A stretch of DNA of 30,213 nt, taken from NCBI GenBank assembly GCA_023250175.1, contig JAHFBD010000002.1, forward strand, positions 1-30,213. Direction: 5' to 3'. This document shows positions 8,316 through 16,206 of the stretch, piece by piece; positions within the stretch are counted from its first letter, which is position 1; the number at the start of each line of letters is the position of its first letter. The translations under genes were made by a program, and so were the position numbers. The notes under the pieces are model-generated. The model did not search any database. It was given only the letters and a program-made list of their open reading frames with translations, and was not told the origin of the DNA. This stretch comes from Candidatus Melainabacteria bacterium. Its GTDB lineage: Bacteria > Cyanobacteriota > Vampirovibrionia > 2-02-FULL-35-15.

Positions 8316-8390
8316 AATCCCGGGATTGGTTTTGCTGGATAAACCAGACAAAACCTACAACTGTTAATAAAAGTGGGCGGGCTCACTCTT
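8316..8390 (+). promoter_or_regulatory. Cluster of three structured elements upstream of the exported CxC protein
   Basis: Three structures follow one another. The first is a perfect 12-bp palindrome AATCCCGGGATT (8316-8327). The second is a hairpin at 8328-8355 with outer stem GGTTTTG/CAAAACC, bulged A, inner stem CTGG/CCAG and loop ATAAA. The third is a short hairpin of AGTGGGC with GCTCACT, one G.T pair (about 8372-8387). The middle hairpin copies the geometry of the family A repeat hairpin with a different stem sequence. Its role (operator, small RNA or repeat remnant) is unknown. Confidence 0.5.
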
Positions 8391-8405
8391 ACTTTATGTT
8401 TATGG

Positions 8406-8411
8406 TATAAA
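8406..8411 (+). promoter_or_regulatory. Possible extended -10 for the exported CxC protein
   Basis: TGGTATAAA fits an extended -10 (TGnTATAAT-like). No clear -35 is present. Initiation near 8418 would leave a leader of ~33 nt that contains the GGCAGGGTGG ribosome-binding candidate before the ATG at 8452. Confidence 0.4.
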
Positions 8412-8451
8412 ATTAATAAAGTATAGAGAAAATAAGGCAGGGTGGTAAAAA

Positions 8452-9111
8452 ATGGTTATTAGAAAAAGATCTTTAGTTCTTGCAAGTATAGCAATATTAT
8501 TAATTATTTCAGGTTTTATATTTAATAACTCATATGCACAAGCACCTTCGCCAGCACCTCAAGCAGCCCCTGCAGTACAAGCTGCTCCGCCGCCCCAGCC
8601 AGTTCAGCCGGCTCAACCAAAAGCCCAAGTTACTCCAGCCCAAGCTCAGCCACAGGCACCACAAGCAGAAGAATGTCCATGCTTAAAACCAGCTATTGAT
8701 GTAGTACAAAAAGCATATTCTGCATTGGAAGAAGATGAATGGCCTGATGCAATCAAAGTTTCTAAAGATGCTATTACAACAATAAAAACTCTTGCTAAAA
8801 CATGTAAGTGTCCTGAAGTTGCTGCCTATCAGCAAGTAACAGAGTCATTTCTGAAATATGCAGAAGGAGGAAATCATTTAGATGGAGCAGATGAGCCGAA
8901 TTGCCCATTTGCATTAAAGTTATATATTGATGCTATAGCTTCTTTAAAAGATGCCATTCCAAAAATAATAAATACAGATGTTAAATCAAATGCAACTAAT
9001 ATAAAAGAGTATGCTGAAGAAGAACTACAATTTGTAAAAGATGAATGTCAAAATCAACCAGCCACAAATGCCAAAGATAAGTCAAAAGGAACTGAGTCAA
9101 AAAAACAATAA
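8452..9111 (+). CDS. Exported Pro/Ala/Gln-linker protein with paired cysteines
   Basis: A 219-residue protein of no recognised family. A signal peptide (MVIRKRSLVLASIAILLIISGF) ends near NNSYAQA, a good signal peptidase I site. Residues ~31-72 are a Pro/Ala/Gln-rich linker that is clearly higher in GC than its surroundings. The remaining ~140 residues are helical and start with ECPCLKP. CKCPE and NCPF recur at similar positions before long helices (AYSALEEDEWPDAIKVSKDAI; ALKLYIDAIASLKDAI). This looks like two or three related helical hairpins pinned by cysteines, TPR-like in spacing. The C-terminus is Lys-rich and hydrophilic. The protein is expected in the periplasm or outside the cell. Its 3' end overlaps the next gene. 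Confidence 0.82.
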   Translation: MVIRKRSLVLASIAILLIISGFIFNNSYAQAPSPAPQAAPAVQAAPPPQPVQPAQPKAQVTPAQAQPQAPQAEECPCLKPAIDVVQKAYSALEEDEWPDAIKVSKDAITTIKTLAKTCKCPEVAAYQQVTESFLKYAEGGNHLDGADEPNCPFALKLYIDAIASLKDAIPKIINTDVKSNATNIKEYAEEELQFVKDECQNQPATNAKDKSKGTESKKQ

Positions 9112-10699
9112 TAAGCTTAAACTAGCTCAGTTATTTATTTGTGTCTTATTAGTCTCAATCTACTTAAGATTTAAATATATTTCTTTTGGGTTGCCATATT
9201 TGCTTATACCTGGTGAAACCATTAATATGACGGGCATCCTTTACTTGTCAAAAGATATTTCCAAGTATTTGTTTTCATTAGATTTGTTTAATACATCTCC
9301 TATATTTTTGTTTTTAAATTCCATTGTAGTTGTTTTTAACACTGGTACATTTAATATAAATAGCTTATTAGAAAAAGTAGAGTTTTCCCCAGAGGTTTTG
9401 TATCTTCCTTTGAGGCAATTAAGTGCAGTTTTAGGAACAGGTTCTATTTTAATTGTTTATTTTATCGGGCTAATTTTTAGTCCTGTAGTTGCTATTCTTG
9501 CTAGTGCTTTTATTTCTGTGTCATTACTACACGTAAAATTTTCACAGGTTTTTCTTTCATATAGTAGCTTATGCTTCTTTTCATTGCTATCTACTTTATT
9601 TGTTTTAAAAGCACATAAACAAAATAATTTTATTATTCTAAGTATTATATTTGCACTTGTTGGTAGTTGTATAAATCTATGTGGATTAATTAGCCTGATT
9701 CCAATTCTTATGTATTTTTTCTTAAACAAAGAACATGCAAAACCCCATTTTATTAAATTAACAATAGGCATATTTTTAACTTTGTTTATTATATTTAATT
9801 TGAATATTATAATTCCATTTTTTAGCTTTATTAAATATTTAATGCATAGTTATATTTATGGGTATCAAATATCCCCCTGCAGCTCATATTTGTTTTATAC
9901 ATGTGCACTTCTTCCTATTGGCGTTGGTCCTGTTGTTTACTTTGCAAATGCAGCACTTCTTTTTAAATATAAAAATGAATATGATATAAATATCTTAAAA
10001 ATATTATTCTCGCTTCCTTTAATGTATCTAGCATTCCTTGGATTATTTCATTTGACTGATAGTGGGCATGGGGTTTGTATTGTGCCTTACCTGTGTATTG
10101 GAGCTGCTATGGTATTTGCTTCATTATTTAAAAAAGAGAATTTAAGATTTTTGTTTATCTTTTTAACTTTACTTGCTCTGTGGATTCCGCTTAAATATAC
10201 CCTAAGACATAATAAAATGCTAAGTCTATCTGATACTAGAATCCTTGCTACTGAGTGGATTAGGGAAAATACAACAGATAGCTATAAAGTAGTATGGGGT
10301 AGAAATAGCATTCAGCCCAATTGGTATGATGCGTACAGTAAAAACTATTTGATTGATTTAGGAATAGATAAGGACGTGTTAATTACTAAACAACAATTTA
10401 TTGTAAAAGATAAACTATTAAAAGCAAAGAGTTGGTTTCAGCAATTAAGAAAAAAGGTTGATTATGTTGTGGTAAGCTCTCTTGACACAGAAAAAATTTT
10501 CAGAAGTCAAGGACATATTCTGGAGAAAAAATATTATTCTAAGTTTGAAAAATTAGAACCCATTATTACATTTAATCCTTATTATTTACAAAAGGAAAAA
10601 CAAATCAGACTGTTACGACTTGAAGAATTGTACTCACCGTTTGAAACCTTGTGGCAGAGGGAAAGAACAGGACCTTTGATAGAGATTTATAAGTTGTAG
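9041..10699 (+). CDS. GT-C membrane glycosyltransferase, family 39/ArnT-like
   Basis: A 552-residue polytopic protein with about ten hydrophobic segments between residues ~28 and ~385, followed by a soluble ~165-residue C-terminal domain. The N-terminal FKYISFGLPYLLIPGETINM matches, in place and context, the first extracytoplasmic loop of family 39 transferases, where GLPYLYHPDE is common. These enzymes move a sugar from a polyprenyl-phosphate donor to protein or lipid on the outer face of the membrane. Here the usual Asp-Glu pair reads Gly-Glu, so the catalytic Asp may be lost or shifted. The only in-frame ATGs near the start are 9041 and 9068. Both lie inside the preceding gene, giving a 71- or 44-bp overlap and suggesting coupled translation. 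Confidence 0.75.
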   Translation: MNVKINQPQMPKISQKELSQKNNNKLKLAQLFICVLLVSIYLRFKYISFGLPYLLIPGETINMTGILYLSKDISKYLFSLDLFNTSPIFLFLNSIVVVFNTGTFNINSLLEKVEFSPEVLYLPLRQLSAVLGTGSILIVYFIGLIFSPVVAILASAFISVSLLHVKFSQVFLSYSSLCFFSLLSTLFVLKAHKQNNFIILSIIFALVGSCINLCGLISLIPILMYFFLNKEHAKPHFIKLTIGIFLTLFIIFNLNIIIPFFSFIKYLMHSYIYGYQISPCSSYLFYTCALLPIGVGPVVYFANAALLFKYKNEYDINILKILFSLPLMYLAFLGLFHLTDSGHGVCIVPYLCIGAAMVFASLFKKENLRFLFIFLTLLALWIPLKYTLRHNKMLSLSDTRILATEWIRENTTDSYKVVWGRNSIQPNWYDAYSKNYLIDLGIDKDVLITKQQFIVKDKLLKAKSWFQQLRKKVDYVVVSSLDTEKIFRSQGHILEKKYYSKFEKLEPIITFNPYYLQKEKQIRLLRLEELYSPFETLWQRERTGPLIEIYKL

Positions 10700-10814
10700 T
10701 TATTTAGGATTTGCTTTAATTGAACATTAATGTATTAAATAAAATTAATTTATTAGCCCTTGTTTTTTAATTACTAAAAAAGTTAAACTCAAAATTGAAT
10801 ACGCGAATTTTACG

Positions 10815-10821
10815 AAAGGAG
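10815..10821 (+). promoter_or_regulatory. Strong ribosome binding site facing a non-canonical start
   Basis: AAAGGAG is the best Shine-Dalgarno sequence in this part of the window. Five bases later lies ATA (10827) in the HEAT-protein frame. TTG at 10834 and ATG at 10843 are in other frames and stop within ten codons. This is why I place the HEAT gene start upstream of 11055. Confidence 0.6.
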
Positions 10822-10826
10822 TATTT

Positions 10827-13184
10827 ATACTACTTGATATAAATGCATCTAGATTATTATCCCAGGCTTTAAATAGACCTGATTTACAAAGAACATCTTC
10901 TCCTCAACCCTCAACCAATCCACCAATTGCTACAACCAACGATACGTTTGTTTCAGCACAATCAAACAGTAATGAACTTTCCATAGATGATTTAATCGCA
11001 ACTTTTTCAAATAGAAATCAAAATATTACTGAGAGACGAAATGCAATAAGAGAGTTGATTATAAGAGGAGAAAATTACCCTCAAGTTGCCAGAACCCAAG
11101 CTGTTACAGCATTAATTTCTCTTTTGAGTAATGGAAATACTCCAACTGAACTTAAAATAATTGCTGCTGCAGCACTTGGTGTTATAAGTCACGATTTGCC
11201 TCAGGCAATTAAAACTCAGGCTGTTACAGCGTTAATTCCTCTTCTAAGTCATCGTAACTTAGAAGTCCAAGGAGCTGCAGTGCGTGCACTTGGTAATATA
11301 GGGCAAGATTCATCTCAGGCGGTTGCAGCATTAGCTCCTCGTCAAAATAGCGACTCTCAATTTATTAGAAATTCTGCTACAGCAGCACTGAGTAGAATAT
11401 TAGAAAATTCGACTAATATAGCTGGATTGTTGGCTCCATTACTTAATAGTGAAAACCCTCATATTAAAATATTTGCAGCAAATGAGTTGATTTATAGAGA
11501 ACAAAATTTACCTGAGGTTATTAATGCATTAACTTCTCTCCTACGTCCTAATAATAATACAGCAGTTAGAATATCTGCAGCAGAGACACTGGGTAGAATA
11601 GGACAAAACGCCCCGCAAGCTATTAGAGATCAGGCGGTTAGAGCTGTAGGTACTCTTCTTAGTGACAATAATCCTGCAATTATAAGAGCTGGAATAACTG
11701 CACTTGGTAATATAGGCCAAGATTCATCTCTAGCTTTTGGAGCACTATCTCTTTTTATTGGAGACTATAGAGGTGATGATCCTAATATTAGGACTGCTGC
11801 ATTTGAAGCACAGAATAATATATTAGACAATTCACAAGATGCTGTTAGATTATTAATCTCTAGTCTTCGCAATAGTAACACAGATATTAGAGTAGATGCA
11901 GCAAGATACTTAGGTATCAGGGGGCGAGATTCCTCTGAAGCGATTACAGCACTAATTGCTACACTTCGGGATGATAGTGACGATCGTGTAAAAGCGTTTG
12001 CAGCAGAGTCTTTAGGTGCTATAGGAAATGCTTCACAGGAAGTAATTAATGCATTAAATCCTCTTCTTCGTCATAGGCAATCATTTGTTAGAGAAAGTGC
12101 TGCTCTTGCTCTATTTGCATTGGGACAAAATTCACCAGAATTAGTTAGAACATTAACCTCTCTTCTTAGTGATGAGCATCCTTTTTCTAGAGGACGTGCA
12201 GCAGCTGTACTTGGTGAGCTAGGACCAAACTTACCTACAGCTCTCAGAAATCAAGCTGTTTCTGCATTAAGTCCCCTTCTTCGTGATAGTGATACATCTG
12301 TTAGAGCAAGTGCTGCTGCTGCCTTAGCTAAATTGGGACAAAACTCACCGGAATTAATTAGAACATTAACCTCTCTTCTTAGTGATGAATCCACCTTTGT
12401 TAGAGGAGAAGCAGCAATGGGATTAAGTAATATAAGACAAGGTATACCTCACGCTGTTGTTCCTACTTTAATCTCTCTTCTTCGTGATAGAGACAATTTT
12501 GTTAGAATATCTGCGGTACGTGCATTAGGCAATAATACAACACAAAGCCTATCTCAGCCCATTAGAGACCAAGCAGTTACTGCATTAATTCCTCTTCTTA
12601 GTGATGCTAATATACCAGGGAGATTTGTAGTGGAAACATTAGGCAAGTTGGCACCAGGTTCATCTCAAGCTGTTAAAAATCAGGCAATTACAGGATTGAT
12701 TGGCGCTTTAAGCAACCCAGACAGAAATGTACAAGCTGCTGCAGCTAATGCCTTAGTAAATATAGGACAACCTGCTGTACCTCAATTAATAGGGCAATTT
12801 GGTAACATGTCATCCTTACCTCTTGTAAGTATCCTTAGTGGAATTGGAGGGGGAGCCGTTGATGGTTTATTAGAAGCACTAAGAAATGAAAACTTTGTAG
12901 TCAGAGGAAATGCAGCTCAAGCTTTAGGCAACATTCTAGGACGGGGTGGGGTAAATGTAGGTGAAGAAAAACTAAATAGGATAATAACTGAACTTATTAA
13001 CATGGCTTCAAATGATAGAAATGGAGATGCAAGGATTTGTGCTATACAGGCATTAAGCAGAATAGGTCCACAGGCACGAGCAGCAATTCCTGCTTTGCAG
13101 GGAATTATAAATAATAATAGAAACAGAGAAGATCTTAGAAGAGAAGCGCAAGATGCATTAGTTCAAATTAACGGAAACAGATAA
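10827..13184 (+). CDS. HEAT-repeat protein (PBS-lyase HEAT-like), non-canonical start
   Basis: A tandem helical repeat protein of ~785 residues. From about residue 85 to the end it is built of ~30-45-residue units with the recurring signature R/K-x-x-A-A-x-A-L-G-x-I-G-x-x-x-x-x-A-x-x-x-L-x-x-L-L-x-D. Such alpha-solenoids act as protein-binding scaffolds; the partner is unknown. The first ATG/GTG/TTG in frame is TTG at 11055. However, the frame is open back to 10749 and reads sensibly from 10827 (LLDINASRLLSQALNRP..., then a Ser/Thr/Pro linker and a helix running into the first repeat). A ribosome site sits 5 bases before an ATA at 10827. An AUA start, a mutated ATG, or a sequencing error would explain this. 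Cytoplasmic: no signal peptide. Two small related genes follow. Confidence 0.82.
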   Translation: MLLDINASRLLSQALNRPDLQRTSSPQPSTNPPIATTNDTFVSAQSNSNELSIDDLIATFSNRNQNITERRNAIRELIIRGENYPQVARTQAVTALISLLSNGNTPTELKIIAAAALGVISHDLPQAIKTQAVTALIPLLSHRNLEVQGAAVRALGNIGQDSSQAVAALAPRQNSDSQFIRNSATAALSRILENSTNIAGLLAPLLNSENPHIKIFAANELIYREQNLPEVINALTSLLRPNNNTAVRISAAETLGRIGQNAPQAIRDQAVRAVGTLLSDNNPAIIRAGITALGNIGQDSSLAFGALSLFIGDYRGDDPNIRTAAFEAQNNILDNSQDAVRLLISSLRNSNTDIRVDAARYLGIRGRDSSEAITALIATLRDDSDDRVKAFAAESLGAIGNASQEVINALNPLLRHRQSFVRESAALALFALGQNSPELVRTLTSLLSDEHPFSRGRAAAVLGELGPNLPTALRNQAVSALSPLLRDSDTSVRASAAAALAKLGQNSPELIRTLTSLLSDESTFVRGEAAMGLSNIRQGIPHAVVPTLISLLRDRDNFVRISAVRALGNNTTQSLSQPIRDQAVTALIPLLSDANIPGRFVVETLGKLAPGSSQAVKNQAITGLIGALSNPDRNVQAAAANALVNIGQPAVPQLIGQFGNMSSLPLVSILSGIGGGAVDGLLEALRNENFVVRGNAAQALGNILGRGGVNVGEEKLNRIITELINMASNDRNGDARICAIQALSRIGPQARAAIPALQGIINNNRNREDLRREAQDALVQINGNR

Positions 13185-13186
13185 AT

Positions 13187-13206
13187 CTTTATTACTTTTA
13201 ATAAAG
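13187..13206 (+). other. Short hairpin after the HEAT gene, no U-tract
   Basis: CTTTATT/AATAAAG with a 6-nt loop begins 3 bases after the stop codon. It lacks the T-run of an intrinsic terminator, so its role is uncertain; it may protect the 3' end of a processed transcript. Confidence 0.35.
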
Positions 13207-13302
13207 CCTTAAACGAAAATTAATAATTTCATCTTGCTTTTATTTAAAGGATATGTGTAAGCTTGTATTGGGCATAAATATTAAAAAGGATACATAAAAA
13301 GA

Positions 13303-13527
13303 ATGGCGGATGTAAGCATATCCAAGTTATTTAAACAAACAGTAGAAACAATAGAAAAAGTAGCAAAAAGAACATTGCCATTATTACCTCAGGAAAATAA
13401 TGAAGAGTTAAAAACAGATACATTTGTACCGAATCTAAGCCCTCCTTCTAAAGCTCAACCGCCTTCTGCTCCTAAAAACCCAAGACTGTCAGATTTTGAT
13501 ATTGGTACCGGCGGTTCTAATCCATAG
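13303..13527 (+). CDS. Small helical protein, paralog of the next gene
   Basis: A 74-residue protein with no recognised family. The N-terminal ~35 residues form one amphipathic helix (MADVSISKLFKQTVETIEKV, then AKRTLPLLPQENNEELK). The rest is a disordered Pro/Ser/Lys tail ending RLSDFDIGTGGSNP. The start has AAAAGGA 15 bases upstream. The protein encoded at 13699 aligns without gaps over residues 1-37, with shared V-S, T-x-E-x-I/I-x-x-V-A, R-x-L-P-x-L and NN positions. The D-V-S-x-S-x-L entry also resembles the start of the HEAT protein translated from 10827. It is probably a small partner or regulator, but that is inference. Confidence 0.72.
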   Translation: MADVSISKLFKQTVETIEKVAKRTLPLLPQENNEELKTDTFVPNLSPPSKAQPPSAPKNPRLSDFDIGTGGSNP

Positions 13528-13698
13528 ACAATTTTCTATTTCTAATAAATGTGGCTCTATTAAGACACATAAACAAATTCCTTAAACAGTTTTTAACTAA
13601 TCAAAATAAATTTAATATGAGGCCTTGCTTTTTTAGCATCTCATGTGTATAAACTCAAGATAGAGATAGTATTTATGTCTTATGTTTAGAGGATAGTC

Positions 13699-13827
13699 AT
13701 GAATGAAGTCAGCGTAGAATTGTTAGTTACAAAAACCATTGAAAGAATACAAGAAGTTGCACAAAGGATTTTGCCAATACTTTCAGAAATAAATAATTCA
13801 GATATTGAAGAAGACAAATCTAAATAG
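13699..13827 (+). CDS. 42-residue helical protein, paralog of 13303-13527
   Basis: The ORF MNEVSVELLVTKTIERIQEV...SDIEEDKSK has AGAGGA 6-8 bases upstream of its ATG. It keeps the helix of the preceding small protein (V-S-[VI] ... T-I-E-[RK]-[IV]-x-[EK]-V-A-[QK]-R-x-L-P-[IL]-L-x-[EQ]-x-N-N) but lacks its Pro-rich tail. Similarity to a neighbour is the main evidence that this very short frame is a real gene. It ends 16 bp before proA, on the same strand. Confidence 0.65.
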   Translation: MNEVSVELLVTKTIERIQEVAQRILPILSEINNSDIEEDKSK

Positions 13828-13839
13828 AAACTGACCCGC

Positions 13840-13845
13840 TATAAT
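13840..13845 (+). promoter_or_regulatory. -10-like hexamer overlapping the proA start
   Basis: TATAAT ends 8 bases before the second in-frame ATG of proA (13853) and overlaps the first (13844). If used as a -10, transcription would begin at or next to 13853, giving a leaderless proA message. No convincing -35 is seen. Confidence 0.3.
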
Positions 13846-15112
13846 GTTTAACATGAATCAAGGTTTGGATCCTACTATTAATCAATTAAAATTAGCTAAA
13901 GAAGCCTCTCTAGAATTAGCCAAAATATCTACAGAAGAAAAAAATAAAGCATTAGACTTAATTAGCCAAATATTATATGAATCAAAAAACAATATATTAT
14001 CCAGCAATAAAGAAGATATTGAACTTGGTAAGAAAAACAATCTCTCTGATGCTCTTTTAGATAGACTTCTAATAAATGAAAAAAGACTTATTGGGATGAC
14101 TCAAAGTATAAAAAAGGTCATTGCTCAAAATGATCCCTGTAGAAAAACGATGGCGTCGTGGAAACACTTGAATGGTATGGAAATTAAAAAAATTACAGTG
14201 CCTTTAGGAGTTATTTGTGTAATTTATGAAGCAAGACCAAATGTTACTACTGATGCGGTTTCCTTAGCATTAAAATCTGGCAATGCACTTGTTTTACGTG
14301 GTAGTCAGCATGCATTGAATACAAATAAAACAATTGTAGATTTAATTCATAATGCACTAAGTAGAACAAATATAAATCCTAATGTTATTCAGTTTATATC
14401 TAGCAAAGACAGGATTGAAGCAATTAAAGTTTTAGAAGCAGTTAATTATGTTGATCTTATAATTCCACGAGGCGGGGAAGACTTAAAAAACTTTGTTTTG
14501 CAATACTCAAAAATACCGGTAATTGGAGCAGGTGGTGGAACATGTCATTTATTTATTGATGAAACAGCTAATGAAGATATAGCATTAAATATTGCTATAA
14601 ATGCAAAAACCCAAAGACCGGGCGTTTGTAATGCAATTGAAGCTATATTGATTCATAAAAATATTGCAAATAATATCCTTCCCAAATTAAACAATGCTTT
14701 AAAAGAAAAAAATGTTGAAATAATAGGCTGTAATGAAACAAGAAAAATAATAAGTGACATAAAACCTGCCCAGGAAGAAGACTGGCATAAGGAATATCTT
14801 GGTTTAAAAGTCTCTATAAAAATAGTTTCTTCATTACAAGAAGCTATTTCTCATATAAACAAGTATGGGACTAAACATTCAGAGTCTATAATTACCCAGA
14901 ATAAAAACAATGCGAAAACCTTTCAGGAAGAAATAGATGCTGCATGTGTTTATGTAAATGCCAGCACTAGATTTACTGATGGGGAAGAATTTGGATTTGG
15001 GGCTGAAATAGGAATATCTACACAAAAACTACATGCCAGAGGACCAATAGCTCTGGAACAGTTAGTAACGTATAAATATTTGATAATGGGTGAGGGGCAA
15101 ATCAGAGCTTAA
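13844..15112 (+). CDS. proA: Gamma-glutamyl phosphate reductase
   Basis: ProA catalyses the NADPH-dependent reduction of gamma-glutamyl phosphate to glutamate 5-semialdehyde, the second step of proline synthesis. The 422-residue length is normal. Diagnostic stretches are VPLGVICVIYEARPNVTTDA (~119-138), LRGSQHALNTNK, and the active-site NAKTQRPGVCNAIE with catalytic Cys262. The C-terminal segment ends FGFGAEIGISTQKLHARGPI with LEQLVTYKY. The start may be 13844 or 13853 (MNQGLDP); no Shine-Dalgarno sequence supports either. The partner proB is not in this window. The stop codon overlaps that of the convergent permease gene in a shared TTAA. Confidence 0.97.
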   Translation: MFNMNQGLDPTINQLKLAKEASLELAKISTEEKNKALDLISQILYESKNNILSSNKEDIELGKKNNLSDALLDRLLINEKRLIGMTQSIKKVIAQNDPCRKTMASWKHLNGMEIKKITVPLGVICVIYEARPNVTTDAVSLALKSGNALVLRGSQHALNTNKTIVDLIHNALSRTNINPNVIQFISSKDRIEAIKVLEAVNYVDLIIPRGGEDLKNFVLQYSKIPVIGAGGGTCHLFIDETANEDIALNIAINAKTQRPGVCNAIEAILIHKNIANNILPKLNNALKEKNVEIIGCNETRKIISDIKPAQEEDWHKEYLGLKVSIKIVSSLQEAISHINKYGTKHSESIITQNKNNAKTFQEEIDAACVYVNASTRFTDGEEFGFGAEIGISTQKLHARGPIALEQLVTYKYLIMGEGQIRA

Positions 15113-15987
15113 CCAAAAATCAAATTTACTAAAATCCCCATTCCACTACATACTAAAGCAGATATTATTAAATAAATAATTGCACATTGTCTGCCAAGCC
15201 ACTTTTGATAAATAAGAAAGCTCGTTATATTAACTCCACCAGAAGATGCCATAAAAGCTAAAACACTACCTGTGCTGGCTCCTTTTTCTAAGAGTGCCTG
15301 ACTAATTGGGATTTCAGAGCCAGCGCAAAAGTAAAACGGAAAACCAATTATAGAAAATAAAATAGGACTAAAGATATTTTTAATGCCTGCCAGATCAAGT
15401 ACAAATTTTTCACTTATAAATAAAGATATTATAGTTGCAAAGATTATTGCAACTATAATCCATATTCCATATGATGTTATTAAACTAACAAACTCAAAGA
15501 AAATTCTTTTTATAAGCGTTTGCTTATAACTGTCTTCATCATGTTTGTGCTCATTGTTTTTTATTTGAATGGATTTTAGTGTTTTTATATTTAAAAGTAC
15601 AAACAAATATGCAGTTATAATTCCTAAAAGAATACTAAACACTAATCTTAAAAGAGTAATTTTTAACCCGAGTACAAGTGTTAAAAGGATAGCCGTAATA
15701 CTGCAAGCATTTCCTGCTGTTAAAAAAGAAATTACAATTAACCAAGATGCACCATTCTTTTGAAGTCTAGTAGCAAGTGGAATCATTCCACAAGCACATA
15801 ATGGTATTAAAGCTCCTGCAATACTTGAGGTAAGGATAGAGATAAAACTGCTTTTTCCTAAAATTTTCTCAAAGAAGTGTTTAGGTATAATCTCAGATAG
15901 AATAGCTGATATAAGAACAGCCAAAATAAAGGTAGGACCTATGCATATACTATACTCAAATATTAGTTTTAAAAAGTGGTCTAACAT
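15109..15987 (-). CDS. UPF0718/ArsP-type permease
   Basis: A 292-residue inner-membrane protein with about eight transmembrane helices. It carries the family hallmark GALIPLCACGMIPLATRLQKNGAS near residues 60-80 and a second-half counterpart FYFCAGSEIPISQALLEKGAS. Relatives export organoarsenicals (ArsP) or are linked to copper/zinc efflux (SO_0444 type); the CAC cysteines would be the substrate-contact candidates. A hydrophilic loop between the halves (residues ~143-155) contains KNNEHKHDED, a possible metal-binding patch. No regulator gene adjoins it, so the substrate is open. It is convergent with proA. Confidence 0.85.
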   Translation of the reverse strand: MLDHFLKLIFEYSICIGPTFILAVLISAILSEIIPKHFFEKILGKSSFISILTSSIAGALIPLCACGMIPLATRLQKNGASWLIVISFLTAGNACSITAILLTLVLGLKITLLRLVFSILLGIITAYLFVLLNIKTLKSIQIKNNEHKHDEDSYKQTLIKRIFFEFVSLITSYGIWIIVAIIFATIISLFISEKFVLDLAGIKNIFSPILFSIIGFPFYFCAGSEIPISQALLEKGASTGSVLAFMASSGGVNITSFLIYQKWLGRQCAIIYLIISALVCSGMGILVNLIFG

Positions 15988-16044
15988 GCTATTTCTAGAT
16001 AATCAGTAATGGCAATTAGATAAAATGTTCCGTGTTTGTAAAGC

Positions 16045-16126
16045 TAGCGTATAGCATTCAGTAGAAAATAGTTGATTATATTATATATGTTCTTTAGTTC
16101 TTCCTATACGCTATACGCTATTCGCC
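16045..16126. repeat. Family B repeat, copy 2 (11-bp inverted repeats)
   Basis: TAGCGTATAGC at 16045-16055 is an exact inverse of GCTATACGCTA at 16110-16120. Read on the minus strand, its left part (TAGCGTATAGCGTATAGG, then AAGAACTAAAGAACATA) matches copy 1 at 6281-6329 with few changes. This copy is shorter (~80 bp) and in the opposite orientation. It lies in the 219-bp gap between the permease gene (starting at 15987 on the minus strand) and fusA. Confidence 0.7.
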
Positions 16127-16139
16127 AGTATGTAGGGCC

Positions 16140-16169
16140 TTGCAAAAATGTCATTTAATGCCTTATTCT
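16140..16169 (+). promoter_or_regulatory. Possible fusA promoter
   Basis: TTGCAA (16140-16145) and TATTCT (16164-16169) with an 18-bp spacer resemble a sigma-70 promoter 38 bases before the fusA start. The -10 is a weak match. Confidence 0.3.
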
Positions 16170-16206
16170 ATATAAGTTACATATTTGTGAAACCAAGGAG
16201 ATAAAC

